A DNA stretch of 64,000 nt from Hirundichthys speculiger (lineage: Eukaryota > Chordata > Actinopteri > Beloniformes > Exocoetidae), in contig JAGFBZ010001543.1 in NCBI GenBank assembly GCA_018398805.1, positions 620,001 to 684,000 on the forward strand, in the 5' to 3' direction. The translations under genes were made by a program, and so were the position numbers. The notes under the pieces were generated by a model. That model made no database searches and was not told the origin of the DNA. It saw only the letters and a program-made list of their open reading frames with translations. How positions within the stretch are numbered: position 1 is the first letter of the stretch; every line of letters begins with the position of its first letter. Shown piece after piece: positions 23,321 through 34,760 of this stretch.

Positions 23321-26300
23321 AAAATCTTAGAGCTAAAGAGGGTGGACTTCCTTTTTTACACAAAACTACATCATTTGTTTTATTTTATTGTTTCATCATG
23401 GGATGGGTACAGCTGCTTAAAATATTTGAATAGATTATACTTCAAATGTTTCCATTAAAATTCTTATTGCTTCTCTGCTACTTGAGCCAACAGCCAAGTT
23501 GTGGTGAATTACTTGACCTTTTATATGAGCTTAGTTTAGGAGGTACACTCCTAATCTCTCACAAACATCTCACTGGGACAATGTCAGCATTGCCAGAGTG
23601 CAGTTTTTAATAAAGATTGCATTTCACTCCCTTTCTAAAACTGGAAAAATTGAAGCAACCCAGAGAAATAAGGATTTGATGAGGGATATGAAATGCAATG
23701 TTATTCAAAGACCATCACAACTAAAGAAGAGTATCTAATTAATTTAATGCCTAATGGTCCAAAAAGCTTATTCATAAACTCGTAGTCTAAGGAAATCCAC
23801 AGGCAAATCATCAAGGGAGGCCTGTTCTCTGAATAATTTTTTATACCAAACACAAACACACAAATTTATGTGCAGACATATCTTTCATTTAGTAGAGTAA
23901 TGGCTGCCATATACATGTTTACTTTTTATGTGTGATGCTGCTCTAGAGCTGCAACATCAGGAGTAAATGTGGACTTCCAGTCTAAAAGGTTCTGCTTTGA
24001 ACTATTTATGGGTAAAGCCAGATGAGATCAAGGCTGTTGTGGTAGCAGTAGAGTTTAGATTTCACAGTGGCTGTAAAATATAAAGAAAAATATCCTGTGG
24101 TACACATTTTTCTTTTTAGAACTGGCATAAATGCTTTCAGTCATTAATTAAAGGTGGTAGTCTTTGCATGATCAGGTTGAATTTTTTTTCTCTTTAGCAA
24201 GTAAATACTTTGATCGCACAAGTTTTCATTTGTGACTTATACATAAATAAAATGCACTGACAGTCTCACTGCTGTATATTGATTCCCCTGCTCACTATTA
24301 CCAGTTATCTCTCTCTATCTCTTTCTCAAAAACATTTCCATACATCCTGGAACTATAGTGAGAATATATCACTCTCAGAGAGCAAGTATGTCTTAATATC
24401 TATGCACCCTATATAAACATAAATAGCTTTCAACAAGTCATGTAAAAATGATGCAAAATATTTGTTCATTCTACAACAAGCTCCTTCAGAAAATCCAATT
24501 CATTCTCTGGAGTCCCACTGACGTGCTCAACCTGTTCCTCCTCACTTGCAGTTCTACCTTCTAAGGTTCAGCTAATGTAAATGTGGCATAAAGTACTTCA
24601 GTATGAGAAGCTGCTGAATGGGACCCTACAGGTGTGGGGAATAACTGCCACTAAGGTGCAATTATACTCTGCTGGAGAGCTTCAGGACCCTGACTTCACA
24701 CAATCCTTGAGATGTATGACAAAACATCAAACAAGTTCCATTTGAACCTTTGTGAATGTGAAAATTCGCTGTATTTGACTTCTCTTCTCTTTTCTTACTA
24801 TGAAAGAAAAGAAGGATATAATGATGCAGACATGACTCCACCAGTGGTTGGGTTCATTTGTTTTCATCTGGCCATCTTGTTTTGCATCCATTACATTTGC
24901 TTTTACTGAAATCACTGCTCTCTTTTCTTCTTTTTAACTTTGAACACATGCTGACAATGCTTTCAGTTCCAGTCATCCAAGAACAGTACCCTGCTATTTG
25001 CTTAATGTCACAGCTGTTGCTGATTTTTCAGGTCTCTGCTAACTTAATCTCAAGAACTGCTGGTCCTAAGATCCTCCCTTGGCACCGAGACTACTTTAAA
25101 AATGGGTTTGATGCCTGTTAGATAAGTTTAAAGATGAAGAAGATATTCAATATTCTATTTCAACATTAGCTTCCCTGGCTGATCCCGAGATGTATTGAGG
25201 TTGGAATAATGTATTAAATAAATGTATTAGAGGCAAATTCACAGATATTGAAACAAGCCTCCAGGCATCCAGGGACTTGGATAAAAAATACTCCAGCAAA
25301 AGACTCATGGCAGTGTTGCTGTATTTGAGAACATAATACTATATTCACACACAATATGGGATGGCACCCTGAGGCTCAGACATGTCAAGAAACTTTCAAT
25401 AATCAACAACTTACAATTAATTGCATTTTGTGTGATCGACTGCACTATGAAGACCGATAATAAAGAGAAGTCTATGTGTCAATTATAATACAGGAAATCT
25501 AGATCTGCATAATATAGAGCTCCTATATATAATTTATATGTTGTGACATTTCAAACACTATCAGTGAAAATGAATCTGCTTCAGGCTATTAATTGTTCTG
25601 TGCAAAGGTTTCATTTTAAATACTAGTAATCAGGTCATTAAGAGACATGATACATCAGAACAGTTGAGAGAAAAAAAGTGATTCTTGCATTTACTTTGAC
25701 TTAGATTTCTTTTCAGAGATTGTGAACCAAATATGTTTAATGTTTTATTTCCTTGTCAGCTTGGTTTCATTTGTTAATAGCATCCATCATTAAATTCCAG
25801 ACCAAGAACACGTTCCAAAAAAAGCAAAAGGGAAGTGAAAAAAAAATTGTTATTTCAGAATTGGTTATTTTTCCTTAAAGAGGGCTTAATATCAATAAAC
25901 CAAGTCATCTAAAGGAAAATAAGTGCATGAAAGGCAAGGGAACAAGTAAGCATAAGCTGGACATGTGATCTCATTATCTCAGATCCCTCAGACAGCAGGA
26001 GATCAAAAACCATCATTCATCAGTAGCTGATATAATCACATGGCCGTTACATTCACACGAAACGTGTTTCAAGCATCGTTTGCATCTGTCTCCATAGACT
26101 TTGAATGAAGTGACACCATCCAATACCAAGCGGTGTTAAATGTGTCGCATCAATACACTATTGATGCGAACACATGCGAACACCTTTATCTAAAAGCGGG
26201 GATTTTCAACTTTAGCCACTTAAACGCATGCATCAATCAACTGAGTTTCTGGTTCACAGCTCGAGTTAGCCAATGAAATTGTACACAAAGGCAGGACTAA

Positions 26301-26495
26301 TTCAAAATATGCTGCTTATTTGTGAAGCCAATAGGAAGAAATTTGATTGGTTGTTTTTGGTATGACAAGGAAACTTCAGAAACACCACCCCCTGCGTGTT
26401 GCTGCAACCCATCTGTGTGAATTCACTGTAAGAAAAACCATTATAAAGCGCTACAATACACAGCTACATTCACAAACGCCACTTAAACTTTACTG
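23321..26495. other. No gene recognised
   Basis: About 3.2 kb of AT-rich sequence. The region 26040-26470 contains TTCACACGAAACGTGTTTC and, about 370 bp on, CATCTGTGTGAATTC, with CCAAT boxes near 26270-26350. That arrangement is seen at ends of some Harbinger-like elements, but I could not define matching termini. Confidence 0.5.
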
Positions 26496-27126
26496 TTGAA
26501 AAATCTATGCTTTTTTGAACCTTGTCCAGAGTTGGCATGGATATTTCCAGACACAGAGGCATTTATTATGAATCTTCTCGCATTGGAAAGGTGTATTTCA
26601 GGCAAGTCAGTAATCCTGATCTGTTGGAGCACCGTGTGCTTCAAATCGATGATGAAAAGGAGCATCCAGACTATTAGTAACAAAGTCCAAAATCCTGGCT
26701 CTGTGATGATATGGAGTTTTATCAGTGCCCTTGGCAAAGGTCATTTACACTTCTTTGATGGCAGCATTATTGCAGAAAAGTACATCTAGATTTTAAGGCA
26801 TCATATGATGCCTTCAAGGTGACATTTCTTTTCCAGAACATTTTTCAACAACGCAATGGAAAACTACATTCTGCACAAAGGAATGTCAGAGGAAGAAAAA
26901 GACATGTTTACTGGACTGGGCCTGCCTACAGAACTGATATGTGTACCCAACAGAGAACGTGTGTAGAGGTTTGAATAAAAAAAAATAATGTGACAGGAAA
27001 GCACAGCTTTGAGAAACAATAGGAAAAAAATAACAACGAAAGAATATAATTGATAGATATACTCAATGCCAGAAAGCCTTTTGTTGGTGTTGTGAGCTGT
27101 TTTGGGGATATGTTGCAGGCCTGAAA

Positions 27127-27129
<3 letters not shown>
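26496..27129 (+). pseudogene. Degraded Tc1-like transposase C-terminal half
   Basis: The plus strand reads NPGSVMIWSFISALGKGHLH, then FFDGSIIAEKYI, matching the Tc1 transposase block after the first catalytic aspartate (GSVM.WG...G.G.L...G..NAE.Y). A stop follows, then HHMMPSR and, with frameshifts, a decayed match to the L.WPA.SPDLSPIENVW region at 26910-26960, where the third catalytic residue should be. Many stops and indels make it inactive. The tail at 27085-27129 ends GGCCTGAAATGTA and abuts a 43 bp A-run. Confidence 0.65.

Positions 27130-27172
<43 letters not shown>
27130..27172. repeat. A43 homopolymer
   Basis: Uninterrupted run of about 43 A. It directly follows the Tc1-like fragment, so it is a microsatellite, or an assembly-sensitive run, rather than a LINE tail. 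Confidence 0.95.
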
Positions 27173-27174
<2 letters not shown>

Positions 27175-29429
27175 ATACTAACACACAAAATTAGATTGAG
27201 AAAACAAAACTTGAGATATCTTGGTTCCATACTGTCTGCAAAGAAAGTCTTATAACCCTTGATTTAAATATATCTGAGAGACAGAATCCTTTGTCTTTTG
27301 TAAAATCTTCAGGCACTATGTGTGTTATAATAGGAGAGTATCTGCCACGCTGGGTATGACTGTTAATGTTCAGGCTTTACCCTTTGGCTCATCACAGATG
27401 ACCTTACAACACAGTGTGACTTTGCACATGCATGGCATGCCTTACCAGGATGGGCATGTAGTGGTGGCCACCTTATGCCAGATGGTGATTATGTTAACAT
27501 CTGTGTCAGGCTGCTCCTGCTGTGGAATAAATTTCCCTTCTAGGTCTGAGACACAACTGTGCTCAGGAGCGTTAACATGCCATGTAATCACACTGTGGCT
27601 GTGAATGTCATTAGATTCCTTTGAAATATGTAAAGCATGAGAAAGCAGGCCCTACCTTTTAAAAACAGGTGCGTGTTCATTTGGTTCCTCATGAAGAGGC
27701 TTAACCCCCTTTTGCCTTTTAAACCAAAGGCACATGAACTCAATCAAGCATGCCAGATTGCCAGTATAGTTGTGTTTTTCATTCATAAATCCTTTGCTCA
27801 GGTCTTAATCAAAGAAAATTCACAACAGTCTACTGAAGAAGTCATATATCTTACAGAATATGAAATAAACGGTAATTCTACACTAATGAGCCTTGGAAAA
27901 GATATTCATCCAAATCCCACAGAGGTTTGATTTTAATTTATCAAGTTAATGCTGCATTCAGAATAACAGGCCCCTCAAGGATTGACCGATCAAGCAACAG
28001 TTCCTCTCCTTTCCTTTCCTTTCCTTTCCTTTCCCAATTATGTATTCCTCATATAAACAAAACTTTACTTCTCAAAACAGACCAGCCTCCTCGCTTGGCT
28101 TGAAATTTATGATGCTGAGGTGCAGAAGGGGTGATCCCCCTGTGTTCCTAAGGGAAAATGGTGGAAATGGCACTTTTGCAAACAGTCCTCTGGCACACCA
28201 CCCACACAGTTGTAAGTGAGGTGTTATCCACTGCCATAAATCACACAACTCATTAAATCACACCCCAGAAACTCTTCTGTCCTTTCTCATCACAGTAGTT
28301 TCTCTTCATCTTTATTCAATTAGGGGGATTTATGGCCCAGGATACAACACCCAGGTTGACATTTGGTTATTGGGGACATGGCTGAAATGTCACAGTGTGA
28401 AATGATAGACAGGGGACCCTCATTTATAATGGACACGTGGTGATAAACTACACTTAAGTCGCTTTCACACTACAAGATTTTAATTTTGATGTGCCAGTCA
28501 CCAGTCTCACTGACTGGTTGGAGGCAAATTAGTGAGCAGTCAGCAACTGCCAGTTGGTGTTCATTTGTTTTGTGTGACACACTCAAAGACACTCACTGAT
28601 GAACTGCTGAGCTATTGCCAACAGGTGATGGGTGTAGCATGTTAAAAATCTGGGGCGGTAGGACCACTACACATTCTAGCTACAGACAAAGAAAGTGCAT
28701 GCTGTGGAATGATGTCACTGTGAGGAAGGGAAACCCAAAGAGAGCCACAAAAAAGTTGGAAGACACTGCAAACATTCACTGGGGGTAATGTACCACACCA
28801 CAGCACAAGTAGGCAGTTACTTTTTCATTTTTAAAAGATGTTCTACACACCTCAATACTCTTTCTGTGGCACAGACAGTTCCTTTCCTCATGTGAGAATT
28901 TCATTCCTTCACACGCGCTCATTCTCTTTTCTGAAGAAATCATTGCCTAAACAACTTGACCCACTTGTTTCTTCCCTTGGTCCATTTTCAAATAAACAAC
29001 TCTTGGTTTGTGTATGGTTGTTCGTCATTTTCTCTGTTTGTTTAGAGACCAGCTGGATGACTGAGTTGCTATCAAATTGTAAAACATATGGGCCTGATCT
29101 TTCACCAGATCTGCTATAGCCGCTATTTAGGGATAACGTGTGGCGGGAGAGGCGTTCCCCGAAAATAATGCAATCTTCCACACTTGCTATATCCTCTTTC
29201 TGACTTGCTGTACCTGCTACGTTATGCATAGTAGTGGTTAGGATGTGTCACTTGTTAAACCAATCAGTGCGTCAGCGGCCATTGCCTTTAAGAGCAGGTT
29301 GCGCTAATCTGCAATCCATTTTCCCAAACCCATCATTGAGGGAGGAAGGGCACAGCGCTTCTCTGAAGATGAGACAAAGCAGCAGGTGTGATGGCTGCAG
29401 ATGTTTTAAGCATTAGTGGCAATATACAT
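27173..29429. other. No gene recognised; TTCCT pentamer microsatellite
   Basis: Contains (TTTCC)n at 28007-28034. Open frames of about 94-106 codons (27320-27604, 27637-27930, 28838-29119) show no domains. Around 28455-28580, CGCTTTCACACTACAAGATTTT resembles ends of some Harbinger-like fish elements but is unpaired. Confidence 0.5.
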
Positions 29430-29548
29430 ACACACATATATGTGTATGTATGTATGTATGTATGTATGTATGTATGTATGTATGTATGTATGTATGTATG
29501 TATGTATGTATGTATGTATGTATGTATGTGTATGTATGTATGTATGTA
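29430..29548. repeat. GTAT tetranucleotide microsatellite, about 110 bp
   Basis: (TGTA)n with one GTGTATG interruption near 29528. It forms complementary YVCM and HTYI frames on the two strands, which are not genes. Confidence 0.95.
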
Positions 29549-29580
29549 TACAGTCATGGAAAAAATTATTAGACCACCCC
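29549..29580 (+). mobile_element. Orphan terminal repeat of the TA-flanked MITE
   Basis: TACAGTCATGGAAAAAATTA plus TTAGACCACCCC is identical for over 30 bp to the end of the complete MITE at 32595-32959. The sequence diverges right after it and no partner end is found. It sits exactly at the microsatellite border, using a TA of the repeat. Confidence 0.75.
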
Positions 29581-30574
29581 TGTTAACGTGGCGTGTTTGT
29601 CATGAATCAATCGTGTTGCCGTAGCGTGTTATTAGCGGTTTGCCCGGCAGCTGTAAAGCACAACGGATCGCCAACATGACAACGCTGGATGAGAGAACAT
29701 ATTCACCACACGTCCTGACCGGTGTAGGCTGTTGGCGTTAGCAGTTGCTACAAACAGCATATGTATCCACAAAGAGAATAACAACGTGGATTTATTGTTG
29801 TTTACATCACGTAGTCTATGCCACAACTGAACTGGGTAGAAGAAGACAACATTTAGGTAAGAAAATCAAGTTTTATTCAATGCTAGACAACTTTTAACAT
29901 GAGCAACTATGGGCTGTATTGTCTCTGTTCTATTCGAGTATCTCGGTTCAGTTCGTGGTCGGACACTAAAGACTCGGGTCGGGTCAGGTCAGTTCCGGGT
30001 CCAAATCATACCTGTCAAGTATCCCGTTTTGGCCAGGGAAGTCCCATATTTTACTCTTCTCTCCCGCTGTCCTCCCGTATTAGTATTTTCCCGTAAATCT
30101 TACGTATTTTAACCTGCGTTATTAAAAAAATAATACCGCGTCGAATAAAAAAAAGAAAACAAAACAAAAAAACCATAGTACCTACTACAGGTACTGTAGG
30201 TGGTAGATGTCGCGAGGTTACTGTGTGACATCTGATGAGTGACAGCGCGTGAAGAAAAAAAAGATTGTTACTGTCATGGCCCAGGTCAGCCATGACTGAG
30301 TTTTTGTATTTTCTGTCTGTTTTGTCAAGTTGGCATCTCTCCATGTCTGTAGTGCTTCCTGTTTTACTTTGAAGGTCTGTCTTGTCTTCGTGGTGTCCTG
30401 TCACTCCCTTTCTGTTGGCTGTCCATTGTCGTCCTTACCCCTGCATGTCGGTCTGCGTTTCACCTTGTACCCTGAAGTCAAGTTAAGTTAAGTTTGTATT
30501 TTTGTATTTTGCATTTTTTGTTTTTTTGAAGTTTACGCAGAGCCCTATGCAGAGCTAGAACATCTTATTATTCT
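29581..30574. other. Unassigned repeat-like sequence
   Basis: 30006-30110 (ATACCTGTCAAGTATCCCG, then tandem CCCGTATT/CCCGTAAAT motifs) resembles the terminus of a hAT-like element. 30275-30530 is TG/CT-rich, starts TGTCATGGCCCAGG and contains GTCAAGTTAAGTTAAGTTTG. A related piece at 37400-37521 ends CCATGACA, so both may be parts of one LTR-like or SINE-like family. No coding sequence is recognised. Confidence 0.4.
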
Positions 30575-31083
30575 TCATTAACAGAAGAGAACAAACATAA
30601 CCCACGTTTTCTGTTCAGCACTGTGGCCAGGCTGACAAAGAGTCACAACTCTGTTGGTCCATGCATTCCTGCTACTCTCAGTAGTGAAGACTTTATGAGC
30701 TTTTTTAGCGGGAAAATAATCAAAATTAGAGATGAGATTGACCAGGCCCAACTGTTGGCGGGTGTGGACGTCCCTGCAGCTTCGCTGATTTCTTCTGTTT
30801 CTGATTTGACTCTGGACTGTTTTTCTCCTGTGGGCCTCTCTGAGTTGACCTCAACTATCAGTAAAGCTAAACCATCTACATGTCTGTTGGACTCCCGACT
30901 CGCCTGCTCAAAGATGTTATGTCCTTTTTTCAATTTTTCAATTTTGCATCAGATTAACCTTTCTCTACAATCAGGATATCTACCACAGGTTTTTAAAGTT
31001 GCAGTTATAAAACCTTTGCTCAAGAAACCATCTCTTGATCCAGACATCTTGGCAAACTATAGACCAATATCCAACCTTCCATT
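30575..31083 (+). pseudogene. L2/Maui-like LINE, linker to start of reverse transcriptase
   Basis: The plus-strand frame (in frame from 30623) carries VARLTKSHN, FMSFFSGKIIKIRDEI and LTSTISKAKPSTCLLDSRL (canonical ...KPSTC.LDP.P). It then has LPQVFKVAVIKPLLKKPSLD and NYRPISNLPF, the region between the endonuclease and the first RT blocks. At 31083 the match stops abruptly in the same block where the copy at 20597 begins, and an LTR-like repeat follows. The DP-to-DS change and the truncation show that it is inactive. Confidence 0.85.
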
Positions 31084-31556
31084 TGTAGCGCCCTCTTGAC
31101 AACTGTCAATTTTTAGGTGCACTCCCCAGGTTCATTAACCCCTGTAAACTATACTTCTTTTTGAATTAGAAATGAAAGGTGGTAATAGTGTACTAAAGAT
31201 ATGAAAATATTACTTCTAACTGTTCTTTTTACAAAGATTTATTATACATAACACATAAATAAAACAATAAACCCACAATAATTTCTTAATCCATAAAAGG
31301 CTGGCTTAACTTCCTTTTGCTAATAATAGCCCTTTTTGATATTAAGCTTCCCTATCAGTTTGTATAAACTTGACACTCATTCAAATAATTGGAAATACAC
31401 CTTGGAAATACACATTGCATATCACAAAATTACCCTTTAGTAAATGTTCTGTATGAGCTTGTTGTTGTTTTATATGTTAGTCACTATTCACCTATTAAAG
31501 CATTGATCTAACCAAAAAAAAAAAAAAAAAACCATCCCGGACGAGCCCCCATTTTA
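31084..31556 (+). mobile_element. LTR-like repeat, copy A
   Basis: Begins TGTAGCGCCCTCTTGACAA and is closely similar to copy B over about 370 bp, through ATTGCATATCACA and TAAATGTTCT. Beyond that it has its own 105 bp, ending AAAACCATCCCGGACGAGCC plus CCCATTTTA. That junction lies immediately before the TG of copy B, in the place where retrotransposons have the segment preceding a 3' LTR. The repeat interrupts an L2 sequence at its left edge. Confidence 0.55.
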
Positions 31557-32575
31557 TGTAGCGCCCTCTTGACAAATGTCTATTTTAAGGTGCCTTTCCC
31601 AGGTTCATTACCTCCTGTAAACTATACTTCTTTTTTGAATTTGAAAATGGAAGGTGATAATAGTGTACTGGAAGATAGGGAAATATTACTTTTAACTGTT
31701 CTTTTAACAAAGATTTATTAGACATACCAACACATGAATAAAACAATAAACCCACAATAATATCTTAATCCACACAAGGCTGTCTTAACTTCCTTTTGCT
31801 AATAATAACTCTTTTTTATATTAAGCTTCCCTATCAGTTTGTATAAACTTGACACTCAAATAATTGGAAATACACCTTGGAAATACACATTGCATATCAC
31901 AGAATTACCCCTTAGTAAATGTTCTCAACCTAAAGCTGGCACTCTAATTTCTAAAAATGAAATAAACAAATAAATAAAACCAAAGTCAAAACTATTGGGT
32001 ACCCAATTGCGCAACGTTCCAGGCCTGTATCAATCATTACTTGAGATAACAGTTGGAAGTCTGAGATGGTGCTGGCGTCTCAGCTGAAAAAAAAACACAT
32101 AACCTGAAATGGCTTCATCCCAGTCCCTCCCATGTGCGGTGGAGACGTGGAGCCGCAGGCCGTAATCGCGTCCTCCCGGTCCCGGTAGCACTCGTGGCAG
32201 ACACTCACCCCGGTCCTCAGAGGCAGTTTGGATGTACAGCTGGTTGACATACTTCACCTAACGCAGCGTCAGTGTAGGCTACTCGTGGTGATGGCCGTCA
32301 GGTAACTAGAGTGAGCTGCACTAGCTTCGAGCCGCACTTCTTGTTTGGACACTTTTCCAGAGCCCTTGCTGGATCCGATGTGGAATGGGTCCCAAAGACT
32401 CAATGTCCGTTTGTCTTGTGTACCATTTTCATCATTTTTTCGTTCCCCAGTCCTCGTTTCTGTCCTCCTTGTTTCTGCACCATCATCCGCCTTCCTCTCT
32501 CCTCGATCATCTCCGTTCTCTCTTTCGTCTCGCTCAGCCCACAGTCATTGGGATTAGATCCCCACAGGTAAGTAA
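31557..32575 (+). mobile_element. LTR-like repeat, copy B, longer
   Basis: Starts with the same TGTAGCGCCCTCTTGAC and follows copy A to about 31930, with scattered substitutions and a few indels. It then continues into a GC-richer segment (32090-32575) with pyrimidine tracts that ends ...GATCCCCACA before GGTAAGT. TG...CA borders fit an LTR of about 1 kb, but I see no internal gag-pol between A and B, so the pair is not a complete element. It may be a solo or recombined LTR. Confidence 0.5.
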
Positions 32576-32594
32576 ACTTAAACGGGCATGTAAA

Positions 32595-32959
32595 TACAGT
32601 CATGGAAAAAATTATTAGACCACCCTTGTTTTCTTCAGTTTCTTGTTCATTTTAATGCCTGGTACAACTAAAGGTACATTTGTTTGGACAAACATAACGA
32701 TAACCACAAAGATTGCTCATAAGAGTTTTATTTAAGAGCTGATATCTTACCATTTTCCATGGTTTTCTTGATTATAACCTAATCACTTAAGTTTTTACAT
32801 CAATAGCTATGGCGGTTGTGTTGTACTGCCAAAAACACTGCTTTTATGCATTCAGTGTTTTCTTTTCTGTCTGTTTTAGTCACATGATGGTACCAGGTAT
32901 TAAAATGAACAAGAAAGTGAAGAAAAAATGGTGGTCTAATAATTTTTTCCATGACTGTA
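32595..32959. mobile_element. 365 bp MITE with about 75 bp inverted repeats and TA target site
   Basis: The left end TACAGTCATGGAAAAAATTA and the right end TAATTTTTTCCATGACTGTA are exact inverted copies. Similarity continues through TTAGACCACC, TTCTTGTTCATTTTAAT and CCTGGTAC. TA at both borders is the Tc1/mariner duplication. There is no coding interior, so it is a non-autonomous derivative. Confidence 0.9.
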
Positions 32960-33084
32960 TTACATTTGCCTTCTTCTCACCCAAGCATATACATGGTTGA
33001 CCAATAAGAAAATAAAAGACAATTTGTAAAAAGAAAAACAAATAAATAAAAAACAAATACCTTCATGTTAAAGTATCATAAGGA

Positions 33085-33157
33085 GGCGCCACCATCTCCA
33101 TCTTTAAAACTAAATTGAAAACATTTCTGTTTAGTAAAGCCTACAGTTAGTCTAAAC
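33085..33157 (+). mobile_element. L2-like LINE end of ORF / start of 3' UTR, left of hAT insertion
   Basis: CCATCTTTAAAACTAAATTG, then AAAACATTTCTGTTTAGTAA and AGCCTACAGTTAGTCTAAAC. The L2 sequence resumes on the other side of the hAT element with the same GTCTAAAC, so this and 33899-34760 are one L2 copy split by a later insertion. Confidence 0.85.
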
Positions 33158-33898
33158 CAGGGATTCCCAAAGTGGGGTGCGCGCACCCCCAGGGGTGCGC
33201 AAGCTGCCTCTAGGGGGTGCGCGAGATGAAAAATGTAATGGCGGTCTGATCTTTTTTTTTTTTTTTTTTTTTTCACACAATAAAGATGTGTAAATAAACA
33301 TTTCCTTTGTAAAATTTTAAATCAAAACTGTAATTTTAATGAATAAATAAATGCAGGCTATTCAAAATGCACGTCATCTTAAAGTGAAGCATAGAAGAAG
33401 AAGTTATATTTTTCTACCACTGCATTTGCACCTAACTTGTGGCCTCTACTTTATTCATTCTCGCAAATATGCTAAATGCTGTGTTATGATGACGGGTTGT
33501 GTTAGTTCCACGGTTATTTAAACTTGCTGCAATTTTTGTTCAATGTTCAAAGTATTCTAACATTTTTCTCAACTTATCTGCTTTCTGCCACTGAGTCTGA
33601 GCATGTCATCCATCCTCTTTGCTCTTAAAAGTGGAAGCCTGCGCATAACTTTGTTTCATTATATTGGAACTGTGTTACAGTGTTTCAGTTTAATTTAAAT
33701 GCAAGAGCGCATTGTTGTGATTGTGATTATTATGTTATATGTGTGTTCTCGTCATTTTAGCATGAATAAACATGGCGACTTTAATATGGCTATAATAAAG
33801 CTTGTTGCGTTTTTTTTAAGGGGTGGGGGATCGGGGGTGCGTCAACCCGGTTGAGACATAGAAGGGGGTGCGCGGCTAAAAAAGTTTGGGAACCGCTG
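33158..33898. mobile_element. 741 bp non-autonomous hAT element with 8 bp target duplication
   Basis: Ends CAGGGATTCCCAAAGT and AGTTTGGGAACCGCTG are imperfect inverted repeats of the CAG(N)G(R)TTCCCAAA hAT type. GTCTAAAC is duplicated exactly at 33150-33157 and 33899-33906. Just inside the left end, GGGGTGCGCGCACCCC (33174-33189) is a perfect 16 bp palindrome, and more GGGGGTGCGC copies occur near both ends. A T-run lies at 33251-33272. There is no transposase frame. Confidence 0.92.
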
Positions 33899-34760
33899 GT
33901 CTAAACTATAGTGTGTAGGGGCTAATAGTTATAGCCATAGTTGTAGGAGCTAAGACTAGAGTAGGCTTGTCTTAATCACAGCTTCGTCATAGTTATGCTG
34001 CTATAGGCCTACGCTGCAGGGGGACGCCAACAGCATCTGCTGAGTGGTGTCTTTACTGCTCTTCCCCCTTTCCTTCCCTTTCCTCCTCCCTTTCTCCTCC
34101 TCCAGCTCATTCATAATTAATTGGGAGCACCTTGTTACTGTAACTGTGCTCCATATTCTTTACTTTCCTGTGGTTTGCTGTGCTGTTTTGCACCCTTTTT
34201 TTTCTGTATTTGCAGGGCAGAGTTTCCTGGGTTGCATGCTGACTTGCAGTTCCATCCTTTGGCCATCCCGGGGTTCTCCTCGACTTGTGTTTGGGGTACC
34301 GACTGGCGTGTTGATCAGCGACCTGGTCCTCTGGCCAGTACTGCTGCCTCCATCTGTTTATGCTTATGTTTATATGGTCATTATATTTAGTCATTTGTGT
34401 GCTCTCCTCTCTCTGTCCTACACCCTCTCTCTGTCCTGTCTCCTCTCTCTCTTTTTTTCTTTCTTTAACCAGCTGGCCTTCGGCAGGAAGGTCCCCTCAT
34501 ATGAGCCAAGTCCTGCTCAAGGTTTCTTCCTCTTAAAGTGGAGTTTTTCCTTGCCACTGTTTGGCTTACAGGTTTTTTTCTCCCTCTGTGGGAGTTTTTT
34601 TTTACGTGTCATTATCCTTGATTTGGATTTAATATTATAATTTTAGTTAATGATATTTGCTCGGGGGTCATGCTCTGGGTCTCTGTAAAGTGCCTAGAGA
34701 CAATTGACATTGTAACAGACGCTATACAAATAAAATTGAATTGAATTGAATTGAGTAATC
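33899..34760 (+). mobile_element. L2-like LINE 3' UTR and tail
   Basis: Continues CTATAGTGTGTAGGGGCTAA, CACAGCTTCGTCATAGTTAT, a long C/T-rich stretch, AGGTTTCTTCCTCTTAAAG and TGATATTTGCTCGGGGGTCA. It ends at CTATACAAATAAAATTGAAT with repeated GAATT units, the microsatellite-like LINE tail. The 198-codon frame at 34044-34640 reflects this pyrimidine-rich UTR and is not a gene. Confidence 0.88.

Noticed and set aside
26040..26470. Harbinger-like element with TTCACACGAAACG and TGTGTGAATTC ends
   Set aside because: The putative ends pair for only a few bases and no 3 bp TWA duplication or transposase was found.
29388..29624. Regular repeats that could be taken for a CRISPR array or coding repeat
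   Set aside because: A simple GTAT microsatellite without spacers; CRISPR arrays are not expected in vertebrate DNA.
34044..34640. 198-codon open frame on the plus strand
   Set aside because: It coincides with the pyrimidine-rich L2 3' UTR and consists mainly of L, F, S and P residues from CT-rich DNA.
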